Assembly (NCBI GenBank): GCA_021234155.1
Contig: JAJEKV010000032.1
Span: 2,078,783-2,142,782 of the forward strand
Direction: 5' to 3'
DNA length: 64,000 nucleotides
Source of the DNA: Isoetes taiwanensis
Lineage: Eukaryota; Streptophyta; Lycopodiopsida; Isoetales; Isoetaceae
The translations under genes and the position numbers were made by a program. Each line of letters begins with the position of its first letter. Positions within the stretch are counted from its first letter, which is position 1. The notes beneath the pieces were generated by a model, which worked only from the letters and a program-made list of their open reading frames with translations, had not been told where the DNA came from and searched no databases. Positions 12,300-22,974 of the stretch are shown one piece after another.

Positions 12300-14968
12300 A
12301 TATGTAGCATAATAACAGGGGGTTTCTTTTGTGTTTTTGTACGATATTTACTAAGGTTTTTCTATGATTTTGTTGCTGTATTCAACTAGGTGTACTAAAT
12401 AGTATTTCTAGAGTGCTCCATTTTTTAGCCGTTGATTTTTGATGAGAGATAGAATTGTATGGCCGTGATTAAATTTATCTATCTGTCACACAGGATGCAC
12501 CACAATGCTTTTTTGATATTTAGGGTTTCTATTGGCCTCCGTTTCTATGCTATGCAGGGCGACAAGAGAAGGCTCCAGTTTCGTGGCTATGGCAGATTGT
12601 TAAGGGAAACAAGATTGAACATGCTGCTGCTGGCTATACAAATTCTCGTATGGAAAACAAGTGGCTGTAATTTTTGGGAAATGTGAGACCCCCTTTCACC
12701 ACCGCACATGAGCTGAATGGTGGCGGCGTTAGATTGACGGAATTTTGGATTTGACAATCCTAAAGCTCTGGCTTGTAGCTTTTTTCTTTGGAAGGATGTG
12801 GGTATGCTACAGCCGAGACTATAATGTTAAAATATATTTCTCTATTTGTGTATAAATTAGGTTCAAGTAGGATAGAACTTTTCTTTTCATAAACTCCAGT
12901 GCCCCATTCCGGGAGAGCTTGGCCAAGATTTCTTGTTTCTGAGAATCCCCTGCTCTACAAACACAAAATCGAACTAGTTTTTCTCTGTTTTGCTTCAAAA
13001 TCCACTTTTTAAGCTTCAAGCAGAGACAACCACTTTCATTGCCGATCAAGAAAAGGGGGATAAAACATGCTTTTGATGTTGGCGATAGATGGTCAAGAAG
13101 ATTGGGCAAAAGGCACGAAGCAAGCTTTTTGCGGCTTAGGTTTTCTAAATCTTCAAGGAGCCACTATCGGGCTAGATTTCGACTACTGTTCAGCCTTATA
13201 AGAAAGGCGGTTTGGTCTTTTAGATTTGCATGTTGGATCTAATGGTAAAGAATGCAGAATGGAGGCTCTCCTTTCCGGATTCAATATGCCAGTCTCAGAG
13301 GCATAACTCTATAAACAATTGCATTTTCTGCTTTGGACTTCCTGGATGACACTTATGATGTAATGAAAATGTTGCAGGGTTTAGGTGCTGCCTCTGAATC
13401 ACGGCACCAGGGTTCTGGGCCTGCTCCTGAATCACGACAACAGGGTTCAGTGCCAGCTATTGGAGCTCGGCAATAAAGCTGTTTGGGATATTAGAAAACC
13501 GATCATCTGAATGACAGGAAATTGGTTGGACAATAATGAATGCAGGATTGGTCCAATTTGAACAATGACTAGAATTTACTTTTAGATGTTTGGTCATGCC
13601 AAAGTGTGGCTTGTCAGAGGAGTTAGCATGGAACAGGGCCATTGATCTGGAGTTTGCTAGGAACTCCTGGGCGAGAATTAAGTACAGTTCTATGTACAGC
13701 ATCATATAATTCATGGGCCATTTGGCTCGGAAGGTGGAAGTAGGAGTCTATTGGTACAGGGATTTTGACTTGCCTGACTGGAGTGCTTGGGCGGGCCTGG
13801 AGGATTATTCATAGTGTATTTTGTACATAAAATAAATACATAATTGTTAACTTGGCTGGTCTTCTTCTTCTTTCGATGGGCAATATAGGTTGTTCAGAAG
13901 TGATTGCTAACTAATCTGGCCCGCTGTGGAAGAGGTTGTGGATGCAAATTTGGAATCAGATAGCTTAGCTAGTCATTTAGATGGTTGGGATGAGGTATGG
14001 TAAAAGATTTTGAAGTCAGTTGATGAGGAGAGTTTGCAGCTGCTTCTATTTTGTCTAGTAAAAGATTTAAGTGGAGCACAGACTTGTATGGATTTGTTTT
14101 TAATCGTCAAAGGAAGGATGGGAGGCTAAATTGTGGAGGATGTGATGAAAATGGAAACTTACATTTAGAAGGGCTTTTTCTAGCTCAGCTGCTGCAAATG
14201 CAACTCGGGGATTGCTCTGATTGCATATTGGTAAACACGGCATGTTTGGTACTTGATTTGCATGAGTGCCATAGCTTTATGTGTTTTAGTGAATATCATA
14301 TACAATCAGCTTTGCTTGCCATCTTACTAAACCTGTTCTTCCGCTTTTTGGCTTTTTTTTGAGATCCTGGTTTTTGAGTTTTATCTCATCATTTGCAAAA
14401 ACTAGGATTTATAAAACAGCAAAGAGCAAGGGTTTGAGAATTCGTCCATTATTGCAGAGGTGGGAATAACCCGGTTTGTATTCTCTTCACTCCATCTCTT
14501 ATTTCGTTGTTTAGAGCAGCATCACAGATGTTCTCTACATATACTATATTGGTTATGAATGCTTGCCATGGCATTTGAGTTTTTTATTATTCATCCTGAG
14601 TTCTTTATTCATTGGTATGATATGACGACTTTTACATTTTCTCTTATTTTTTCTCCCTTTTGTTAGGGCCCGAAGGGCCCAAAAAAAATTTTCATATAAC
14701 AACCAACATATCATATGACTACCATTAACATTAATTAACACAAACCATTACATTTAACAATTTTAAATTAAAACCCCCTTGAAACCCCCTTTGGTTTGGG
14801 TGCATATTCACACGGGGGGTGACGTAGGGCATCGAGAGCTGTTGGATAAGCATAAATGCCCTTTATTCCTCGATCTAGACCGTACATAGAGATCCTCGTT
14901 TGTGGGGTATGCCTGTACAAGTTTTGATATACTGTATAACACAATTTGCGAAATACTATAAGATTTGA
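12300..14968 (+). mobile_element. Element Z1, inserted in element A
   Basis: Absent from B. It is flanked by AACAATAGTTA (12289-12299) and AACAATAGCTA (14969-14979), an apparent duplication of up to 11 bp. The left end begins near TAGCATAATAACAGGGGG. The right part holds a GGGCCC/GGGCCC hairpin (14666-14681), CACACGGGGGGTGACG and CTATAAGATTT. Z2 in the gypsy gag (52907-54662) shares about 150 bp of the left end and about 300 bp of the right end but differs in the middle. No terminal inverted repeats are seen and the superfamily is unknown. At the same site B keeps both flank copies around an 11-bp remnant. Confidence 0.65.
12459..14362 (+). other. Cargo of Z1, gene-like debris
   Basis: Several exon-like open stretches lie here in plus orientation, for example around 12560-12660, 13920-14000 (acidic, ending at GAGGTATGG like a donor) and 14051-14270. 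None gives a recognisable domain, and they are in different frames. Capture of host gene pieces by Z1 is my inference from the unique interior between shared ends. Confidence 0.25.
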
Positions 14969-14969
14969 A

Positions 14970-15361
14970 ACAATAGCTAGATTTAAGTAACAGGTGGTAC
15001 TTGGTTAAATGACATGTAAACCATCTTACTTTGACGTTGTAATTTAAGTTTACATGTGTAGTAATATCTAAACCAACGCGTGTTATTTTGATGAACAACA
15101 ACGTATGGCTCGTGAAAAAAACCACACGTTGACAAAATTTTGCGAAAAACAATAGTGAAAAAAAGGACACGTTGACCAAAAAAAAAAAAGGTGCAAAAAA
15201 ACCACAGTGGAAATTTTCTGCCAAAAAACCACTCTCTTTGTGCAAATCCGGATGAACGGGCCACGTGGAGTTTTGGGGCCATTTTGGTGTTGTTTTTGGC
15301 ATAAAACAACACTTCCATACAAGTAAAAAACAACTGTGGACCAAAATTCGGGGTCAGTGTG
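14970..15361. repeat. Right subterminal region of element A
   Basis: Rich in ACATGT, ACACGTTG and long A or T runs, ending in CAACTGTGGACCAAAA then GGGGTCAGTGTG. Open frames on the minus strand here are repeated in B at 38214-38605 but look like noise from T-rich repeats. Confidence 0.6.
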
Positions 15362-15364
15362 AAC

Positions 15365-16160
15365 CAACTTGATGCATACAATTTATTACTATTATATACT
15401 TATAAAATTATTAGAATTACTTCAAGGTAATACTTTTAAAACATTATTACGACATTACTTTATTCAATAACTTATCAATTCGTAACTTCATCAACGCAAG
15501 GTAATTACTAACCTTACTTAATACAACATTTAAGTTTATCAAAGTTTAACAATTCCATATACAATTATCCTCCGAGGTACTCTTCATTCCTTGCAACACA
15601 TTCCAACAAAATTTGTGTTGCAAGTCTTCGTAGCTCGACCTCCTTGCCCTCCGGAGCGCTCTATTGGCCTGCAGGTCGACACTACGTTAGTACCGTTTTA
15701 ATTATTAATAGAATTATGGTTATAAGGTAACCACCCATCTAATTAACTAAATGGATGCATGACTAATCTCCCGACGTAGGAAGAGGATGCTTCTTCTATC
15801 GTGGCCGTGGAGACAGCGCCCTATAATGCCTAGGATGACACTCATGCCTACACCTTTAGTTGCCCTGGGCGTGAAGGTGGCGTCCTTCCCGTAGGCATTG
15901 ACTAGAGGTGCTTTCCTATCAATGCATTCCTTAATGGCCTCTTATCTCTCGAGGTCATCTACTTCCGTGGGACGGAAGTAGACTTTTTAATCTACCTTCC
16001 AACTCATTGAAGCAAAACCGTGGTCATGCCTACAATGACATTACACCACGTCCTAGAGATCACTGTGGTGGTCTCATCATCGGTAACAACGCATGCAACC
16101 CATACCTAGCATAGGTTGCATGCGTAGATTAATCACTACCACCCCAATTCTGGGTCCACA
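15365..16160. other. Anonymous stretch with two hairpins
   Basis: No gene recognised. A minus-strand open stretch near 15840-15960 has some codon-like character but no known motif. Two inverted repeats stand out: CTACTTCCGT/ACGGAAGTAG at 15958-15982 and ACGCATGCAACC/GGTTGCATGCGT at 16089-16125. Confidence 0.4.
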
Positions 16161-16189
16161 CCTAAAAACAACAGTAACAAAAAGACCAC

Positions 16190-16735
16190 ATGTCATTGTT
16201 CCAAAAAATCTACATGTAGTTATGTGGAGGTGTATTAAGGAGGCGGTGTAGTTTTTTTATGGAGCTATAGTTTTTTTTTTTTTTGAAGGTGTGGTCTTTT
16301 TTTGAGGTGTCATTTTTTTAAAAGAAGTGTTGCTTATTTTTTTGAGGGGGTGTTGTTTTTAAGAAGGTGTTGTTTTTTGATGTGTAGTTTTTAAGTAGTC
16401 GTTTTTTTATGGAAGTATAGTTTTTTTGAAGTGTGGTTTATAAGGAGGTATAGTTTTTAAGTGGTTGTTTTTAAGGAAGTATGGTTTTCTGAAGTGGTAT
16501 GATTTTTTTTAATCGAGGTGTTGTTTTTTGAGGTGTCGTTTATAAGTGGGTGTCGTTTTTAAATAGCTGTTTTTTAAAGAAGTATGGTTTTTTGAAGTGT
16601 GGTTTATAAGCGGGTGTAGTTTTTAAGTGGCTGTTTTTTAACGAAGTATGTTTTCTGAAGTGGTGTAGTTTAGGTGTAGTATTTAGGAAGCTATTTTTAA
16701 GGAAATGTGATGTTTTTTTGGTGTGGTTTATATAA
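16190..16735. repeat. T-rich tandem array 1
   Basis: Loose repeats of phrases GTAGTTTTTAAGTGG, CTGTTTTTTAA, GAAGTATGGTTTT and TGAAGTG, roughly 90 bp per longer cycle. Continued at 18164-18330 after an insertion; a second array lies at 22975-23335. Confidence 0.7.
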
Positions 16736-18161
16736 CTAGGCCAAAAAGCCCAAAAGAGCAAAAGACTTTTTAAAGTTAAGCATTAAAAGCTTTATAAAGA
16801 TGGAAGAAAAAGGGGGATTTCTGAGCATTCTAAGGCACCTAAAATGAGCACTAACATAGTGAAGGTGCTTTCTGCTAGAAAGATGAGATAAACTTGGCGA
16901 GAGCTAGAATTAGAGAGGCCACTCATATCTCGATAGTTAGTGTAGTGTACTTGTAAGCATTTACGCCAAAAACTTTGCGTCTTTGACACGTGGCCTCTTC
17001 CGGATCATAGAATGGGTGTAAAATCAATGCTCTCGTGTATCGAAAGTACATTCTTTCTGTTAAAGTAAGTGTGCTGCATTGCATTCACAAAAATGGCACA
17101 GATTTTTAAACAACAACCACATATTTGCAGATTTATGAAGCATCTCATAACAAATTTGCATTTATGTTTTCAACCCAAGCAAATTATGTTGATCATTGTA
17201 GGTCCATTAAAGTATGGCTATAAGTGCTTCAACTTAAGCTCCCACCTCTGAAAATGGCTGGTTCCTTGCTCCATCAGACATCCCCGAAAAAAATATTAGG
17301 GTATACCTATACCTATTAAGAAGAGACCTGCCAAATTGCCAAACATGAATTCAAAAAACTTAATGCTTGAAAAATACAGGAGGAGAAGGAGACAGCTCCT
17401 CCTCCTAGTCTTGCCATATCGCTAGCCGTTTGGCTAAGAAATGCCATAGAAATCGGGCTGGCATGAAGTTTGATGTAATATATCGAAAGAGGTATGCCAC
17501 CTAACCCTGTTGGATGCAAAGCTCAAACGTTGATCTCTGTTTGTGCATGAACAAAGCTTTGGTGTAGATTGAAGCACTCCTCTCCACCGTTCCATAGGCA
17601 CATACTGAAAAGACACATTTGCTTGCAAAGGGCATGCATTAGATGTGGTTAAAATCGCCGTTAAAACTCAAAACAAAATTTAGAGAAGCCCCATTTGGCG
17701 TGCTCAAGTTTTGCATTCCCGGAGAAGAAAAAGGAGGATGAAGCAAGCGGGAGGAAGCCAAAAAAGAAAACAAAGGGGAAAAAGCAAGAAAAAAGAATAA
17801 GATGTTACGTGCCATGGCTATGGAGGCAGATTCATGATTTCAGCTACGATTTGAGGCTTCAAGAGAAAAAATCGCTGACCGCCACGGTATGTTCGGTTCT
17901 CCTACTCCCATTCTACTCTCGGCATGGAAAAACAATTTAAGAAACGACGCGTTTTAAAATCTGCCCTGGCGTGCAAAAGTCACCAAGAAGCGGTGTTTAA
18001 AAATCTGTATACGCCTCATGAGTCATTTAGCCACGTGGCATGATTTAGGCCGTTCATGTGACCGGGACAAATCTGGGCCGTCCGGCGGGGGGCAGGGACA
18101 TTGGCGCGATCTCGGCCGTCGATCGGGCGCACAGACCAACACCACGGTTTTATAATATAGG
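16736..18161 (-). mobile_element. Possible small Helitron in the T-rich array
   Basis: This 1.4-kb block interrupts the array. On the minus strand it begins TCCTATATTATAAAACCG after a host A and ends CCTAG before a host T, matching the TC...CTRR, A|T rule of Helitrons. A strong 3' hairpin is not evident. Because array units vary, the exact edges are uncertain. Inside are short exon-like frames (16792-16989 minus; 17695-17940 plus, Lys-rich) with no recognised domain. Confidence 0.35.
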
Positions 18162-18163
18162 AT

Positions 18164-18437
18164 AGTTTTTACGTAGCTATTTTTTAAAGTAAGTATGGTT
18201 TTTTGAGGTGTAGTTTTTAAGTAGGTGTAGTTTTTAAGTGGTTGTTTTTTTACAGAAGTGTGATTTTCTGAAGTGGCGTAGTTTTTACGCAGCTATTTCT
18301 TAAGGAAGTATGGTTTTTTTTTAGGCTATTTATTAAGCAAAGCACCACCACCTGGAATATTGTTTGTGTGCTCAACTTTGAGAATGTATCGTATTGTTTT
18401 ACATTCGTGAAAACTAACTTCAATGGTTAGATCCAAC
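18164..18437. repeat. T-rich array 1, right part and tail
   Basis: Array units to about 18330, then a tail GCAAAGCACCACCACCTGG...TAGATCCAAC. The same tail follows array 2 at 23337-23430, where it runs into the minisatellite instead of the CACTA element. The second locus therefore serves as an empty-site comparison. Confidence 0.65.
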
Positions 18438-18454
18438 CACTACAAGAGAATGGG
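18438..18454 (+). mobile_element. CACTA transposon left terminus (outer piece)
   Basis: CACTACAAGAGAATGGG, the canonical CACTA start, placed directly after AGATCCAAC. It is separated from the rest of the element by the LINE. The rest resumes at 22366. Confidence 0.75.
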
Positions 18455-18463
18455 TACAATGTT

Positions 18464-18913
18464 TTGGTGGCGGCAGCTGACTCATCTAAAGCTGGGGTTC
18501 TCACTGCTTGGAGGTCTTCTATTGATGTGGCATTTACTCAGACTGATAAGTTTGGTCGCTGGATTATTGTTAAATGGCAGGATAAGGGTCAGGAATGGGG
18601 TATTGTAAATGTTTATGCTCATAATCAACCGGGTCAAAGGGGTTCTTTATGGGCTTCTTTGAGGAGTAAGGTGCTTAGACTTGGAAGTAATGTTGCTTGG
18701 TTTATGGTTGGTGACTTTAATATGGTAGAAGCAGAAGTTGATAGATGTGGTCGGGGATCACAAGTAATCCAAGGATTTGAGAGGGAACAAATGGCGGCGT
18801 TTCTGTTGGAGTGTGGATGGGCGAAATTGATGGGGACCGATCCATACACATGGTGTAATGGTTGGGCGGGTTATGGTAGAGCCTATGCTCGCCATGATCG
18901 CGGGCTATTATAA
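18464..18913 (+). pseudogene. LINE endonuclease (APE-like) fragment
   Basis: The open frame of about 150 residues begins inside the endonuclease domain. Seen: AGVLTAWR, VNVYAHN, WFMVGDFNMVEAEVDR (the GDFN metal-binding motif) and YTWCNGW...RHDRGLL near the end. These match the exonuclease-endonuclease-phosphatase domain of plant L1 elements, which nicks target DNA at AT-rich sites. The N-terminal catalytic part (N..G...K) is missing because of 5' truncation. After 18913 the frame breaks. Confidence 0.85.
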
Positions 18914-19279
18914 TGTTATTGCTGGCGGCTTGGTACTTCTTTTTCTGGGACTAATCTATTGGATAGTTCGTTTCGCATCACAACCCACAATGGTTTTTCT
19001 TCATACGGCAAATAATAGAAGGCCCACTAAAACATTTTTCAAGCTCAATACCGCCACCAAGAAACGAAGAGTTTAAAACAGCCGTAAAGATGCGTGGTCA
19101 CGGGCATTCGCTTCATCCGTGGGGATGTCAAGGGTTGTAGCCGCCATGGCGGCGGTCAAATCCTTTGCTAAGGAATGGGGTCATCGTAAAATGGTTGAGG
19201 CCAGAGGTCATTTGACGACCTTATATCGGGGAGTTACAAATATATGAGCTCACATTCCTTCTTCCGGCATTAGAGAGAA

Positions 19280-20520
19280 ACAGATCTTACAAGAAATTAA
19301 AGATATTGAGCTCTTGCAGTTCTTTGGAGCGAAGTTGAAGGTCGGTTTGCAATGGTTTAAGTCGGTGATAGGTGTTCTCATTTCTTTTTTAGGGCTGCAA
19401 AACGGAGGAGGATGGCTACTTCTATTAACTCTCTCACTCTCCCGGATGGCTCGGAGGTTTCGATGGGGTGCACTTAAAGCGCACCTACATAATCATTTTG
19501 CGGTATTCTTTGCTCGACATCGCTTACCATTTCGGGGAGGACATGCAATCACTGTGTTAACTAAAGTGCATTCTATTGTTTCAAAGCAGAGCAACGTTCA
19601 ATTTTAGAGACAAATATCACTAGAGAGGCGATCTAGGCACAAATGCTCACCTATTGGAGAAAGGAAAATGTCCGTGTCTTGGCGGTTTTCCAAAAGAGAA
19701 TTTTTCAAGAATATTGGGAGTGGATTGGAGATGATATATATAATGCATTTTGTGAATTTAGAAGATACTGAAGTTTGGACAAAATTCTTAACACACAGTG
19801 CTATTTCCCTCATTCCCAAGTGTAAAAAGAGCCCAAGACCATTTTGGATTAGCGCCCCTATAACATTGCTTTCTCTGATGTATAAGATTTTTATGAAAGC
19901 TTTGAGAAGTTGTGTGTTGTTCTTGCCGAGTCAATTCCGCCCACCCAAACTGGGTTCTTGCCCTGGAAGGTGTATTCTTGATAATGTTGCAAATGGCCTA
20001 TGAAGGTATGTATTGGGCAAGGCTAAAGGCCCATCGATTGTGTATCTCAAACTTGACTTTGCCAAGGCATATGACGGTGTGGATTGGGGTTTTTAGAGAA
20101 GTGTTTATTGGCTTTAGGGTTTGGTATCCCATTCACAAGAGATGTCATGAAGTTGCATACTTCAAGCAAGATCTCAAAGACTCTTCCGTGGAGAGCCCCT
20201 CTGTTGTCTTTCTGTTGGTAGAGGAGTTCGGTCAAGGTTGCCCCTTGGCTCCATTGCTTTTTACAATAGTGGCGGAGGTGCTTTCACAATTATTTTCTAG
20301 TGTTTGCTCATTGAGGATGATTTGATCAGGGGTCTTCCTATGAAAAATGGCTCTCAAGAAATTATTAATCATTAGATGCGATGATACCTTTCTATTTTTG
20401 AAAGCAGAATCGATAATCTCCAAAATGCAAAGCTTCGCTTGACACATTTTCCTTAGCCTCCTGGAGTTTTGGTTGGTTGGCAAAAGTGTTACGCTTTGTG
20501 GACTCTAGATGATGAAGTCC
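19280..20520 (+). pseudogene. LINE reverse transcriptase, broken
   Basis: Pieces in changing frames. Seen: SLIPKCKKSPRP then ISAPITLLSLMYKIFMK near 19800-19900, FRPPKLGSCPGR and ILDNV near 19935-19990, LKLDFAKAYD near 20045, GQGCPLAPLLFTIV near 20230-20270, and DDTFLFL near 20378-20400, where the family has F-A-D-D. The order and spacing fit the L1-clade reverse transcriptase palm and fingers. At least four frame changes make it non-functional. The downstream thumb region is interrupted by the MITE at 20607. Confidence 0.85.
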
Positions 20521-20606
20521 CACCATGTGTTCTTGCTTACCCTCGGAAGGTGTTGCCTCATGGGAAGGCAACCAAGCTTCTTGGTATCCCAGTGGGTATT
20601 CATGTT

Positions 20607-20803
20607 GGGCAAAAGTATGCTGGTGGGTTACAAATAAGACGCTAAAGACGGCAAAGACCCAAAGACTTTCCGGCACTTTCCGGCCAAAGACTTTCCAAGA
20701 CTTTGCACCCAAAGACTTTCCAATTTTCAGCACTTTCCAGCGGGGGTGCTAAAAGCATGCGTCCGGACGCGTGCTTTTGCACCCCACCAGCATACTTTTG
20801 CCC
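20607..20803. mobile_element. 197-bp MITE of the T1 family
   Basis: The ends are inverted repeats beginning GGGCAAAAGTATGCTGGTGG, with a 4-bp duplication TGTT (20603-20606 and 20804-20807). They closely resemble the ends of T1 (GGGTGAAAGTATGCTGG). It also carries a near-palindrome GCATGCGTCCGGACGCG at 20755 that T1 has beside its right end. The interior repeats CAAAGACTTTCC and has no coding. It interrupts the LINE thumb region; the LINE frame reads across once the element and one TGTT are left out. It is a non-autonomous relative probably moved by a T1-type transposase. Confidence 0.85.
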
Positions 20804-21151
20804 TGTTTCAACTTCTGATGCTTGGGATGTTATAATCGAGGGTTCGCGGAGGCACCTTTTTTGGTGGGATACTGGCTAAGCTATCTATGCCGGAAGGGTA
20901 ACATTTTAAGCATGTCTTAAGCAACACACATGTCTATCGGCTTCGCCATTCTTGCTTCCCACTCAAAGTTCCAGGAGATTGTGGGTGTTGTTAGAAACTT
21001 TATCCGGGGTGGAAATGAAGCGGGCGGTGGTGAAGGTTGCATGGTCTAAGTGTAAAAAAACCTAAGTCTCGCTGGAGGTTTGGGCATGATGATTTCCATT
21101 TGCGAGTAAGGTTATGATCTCAAAATTCATTTGGCGGCTTCGTAGGTAAGG

Positions 21152-22250
21152 ATGATTCTCACGGGTTACGGCTTATTGCACGTGCTCTTACCCACTTGTA
21201 TCCCTTTTGGTAAAGTCACACTCAAACCTGTTCTTCCATGGAGTTTATTTTATGAGTTGCGGCCTTATCATAATGCTTCTCCATTCTTAAAGGGATTGGT
21301 AGATTCACGGCACACAGTCAAAACTTTATTTCACATCGGTCCAACTGCTTGTATACAGTTGATCACACCTTGTTGGTGGATCCCTGGTAGACAATCAACC
21401 ACTTTGCTTTACAATTGCACCCATTGACTCAAAGGCGTTGGAAAAGTCTTTGGAATCTTAACTATTGTAGCATGGTATGACTTTCGGGCGATTCTCGCGA
21501 CATGGGAGGCTTTTAGGTTAAAAGTTTCTATTGGGGCGATGGGATAGAGTTCTTTGGCAAAAAGTTGCTGATTTTCTACAGCCTATTACTGCCACACCAA
21601 GAAGATATTTTGGTATGGGTTTGTCATGAAGAAATTAAGGAGTGCAAACTTGTGAACTCTATGTATCGATTGTTGCTTGAATCGATATTCTTCCTCCGCC
21701 TAATAAGTGGTCTCTTCAACTTCCTCCTCTTCAATGGCGAAGGTGTGGTCTTGGGCATGGGACAAGCTACTTCATCCTAAAGTGGCGTTCTTTGGTGGCG
21801 GTTCATAGGTGTCTGCGGGTTAACGTGCTTGTCCATAAGTTTAACCCTAGAATATCAAATCGGTGTCGGTATGCAAAGCGTGGATCCGGAGACCATTGAG
21901 CATTGCTTTTTCATGTGTGAACACCTTAGGCAATGTATGGGATTTGGTTGTTTTCCCTTTTTCGTGGGTTTCACTAACAAGTCAACAAGCGCTTTTGGCA
22001 ATTTACCCAAGTACCGGACGAGTTACAAGGCCGGGCTTTTCATCTAGCAGCAGGATGGTTGCTTTGGACTATCTGGAAAAGACGAAGATTGGTAATCTTC
22101 AAAGGTCTGGATGTGGCAGATAATCGTGTTCTCCAAGAAGCTCAAGGTTACATTGTAAAGTCGTGTCATTGTTCTTCACTTGCCCCTCGCAAGAGGCGAT
22201 TGATTTTTGAGGAGTATTTGGATGTGCACTCTTATGCTTAGGCAGGTTGC
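21152..22250 (+). pseudogene. LINE C-terminal region with zf-RVT zinc finger
   Basis: Fragments of the region after reverse transcriptase. Around 21830-21935 the frame reads RCRYAKRG..DHEHCFFMCEHL, the C..C...H...C pattern of the plant zf-RVT finger with the second cysteine lost. The frame then continues in broken pieces to a stop near 22240. This finger follows reverse transcriptase in plant L1 elements. Confidence 0.7.
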
Positions 22251-22329
22251 TTCACTCGGTGGGTCTCTGCTTATCCGCTGAGATTTTATTCCTGTCTCTG
22301 CATTTATACTTGTATTTGACTCTTTGATT

Positions 22330-22335
22330 GAATAA
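22330..22335 (+). terminator. Poly-A signal of the LINE
   Basis: AATAAA, 18 bp ahead of the genomic poly-A run at 22354-22366. Confidence 0.6.
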
Positions 22336-22365
22336 AGTCTGACGTCCTTCAACAAAAAAAAAAAA

Positions 22366-22720
22366 ACTACAAGAGAATGGGCATTTTTTGTCAGAAAAAT
22401 CATTAGACCGTCTAGAGAGATTTTTGCCTGACGTACAGGCTGACGAACGTACTGACGATTACTATTTTGATGCTTTTCCTGACGATACTACGTCAGACAT
22501 ATCGTCACATAAATCGTCAAAAGCCTTCGTCAGGTTAAGCGTCACATTAATCGTCAGAATATACATCAAATATGTATCGTCAGAAAAAGCGTCAGAATGT
22601 GCGTCAGAATATGCGTCAGAATAATCGTCAGAAAATGGATAAGATATAACGTCAGATATATCATCAGATTTTGCGTCAGACTATTCGTCAGATATTGCAT
22701 CAGACTAATCGTCAGATGGT
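22366..22720 (+). mobile_element. CACTA transposon: subterminal CGTCAGA array
   Basis: After the duplicated ACTACAAGAGAATGGG comes GCATTTTTTGTCAG and then about twenty copies of CGTCA/TGACG in 330 bp, many as CGTCAGA spaced about 12 bp. This is the textbook arrangement of a CACTA end with transposase-binding subterminal repeats. The opposite end (CCCATTCTCTTGTAGTG) is not found, so the element is truncated or runs into unrecognised sequence after about 22720. Confidence 0.75.
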
Positions 22721-22974
22721 GCTTTTCTAGGCGCTATTACAATTTTAGTTATAACATTTGATTGAACAGTATATTTTAGATGAATTTTGATGTTTCACAA
22801 AGCTCCTCGATCTGTCTAATGATGTATTATTTAATTAAGCTTGATTTAGTTCCGGGAGGGGGGAGGGGGGAGGGGGGAGGGATTAATTTCCATCCCTAGC
22901 TGGTATTGTAGGTTTGAGCTAACGCAGACCCCATATTTATATGTTTATGGGACCCCATACATGTTGTTTTTTAA
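22721..22974. other. Anonymous stretch with G-tract
   Basis: No gene. Holds a G-run (GGGAGGGGGGAGGGGGGAGG, 22855-22881) able to form a G-quadruplex. Confidence 0.4.

Larger units (their letters stand above)
2537..15361. mobile_element. Element A: giant CACTA-like non-autonomous transposon
   Basis: The left end reads CACACTCACCCCGG and the right end is the inverted CACACTGACCCCGA; inverted similarity runs about 30 bp through TTTTGGTCCAC. The flanks carry a 3-bp duplication, AAC (2534-2536 and 15362-15364). A 3-bp duplication, short CAC-type ends and subterminal repeat arrays are the layout of the CACTA/EnSpm superfamily, though the fifth base is unusual (CACAC, not CACTA or CACTG). Length is 12825 bp. 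No transposase reading frame is visible. Contents from left to right: ACATGT array, 165-bp repeats, 59-bp repeats, 805-bp modules, minisatellite, module remnant, gene-like sequence, inserted element Z1, right subterminal region. Element B (38198-51792) is the same element inverted. Confidence 0.85.
18455..22365 (+). mobile_element. L1-like LINE, nested in the CACTA terminus
   Basis: A non-LTR element flanked by a 16-bp duplication ACTACAAGAGAATGGG (18439-18454 and 22366-22381), with AATAAA at 22330 and a poly-A run ending at 22366. The coding order is endonuclease, reverse transcriptase and zf-RVT zinc finger, all on the plus strand and broken by frameshifts and stops. It starts inside the endonuclease domain, so it is 5'-truncated and lacks ORF1. 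A 197-bp MITE (20607-20803) sits in it. Confidence 0.9.

Noticed and set aside
14983-15381. Minus-strand 132 to 178-codon frames repeated at 38214-38605
   Set aside because: Overlapping frames on the same strand in T/A-rich subterminal repeats; conservation is due to element identity.
15667-15682. GCCTGCAGGTCGAC, as in cloning-vector linkers
   Set aside because: Only about 14 bp, with no further vector sequence on either side; chance is enough.
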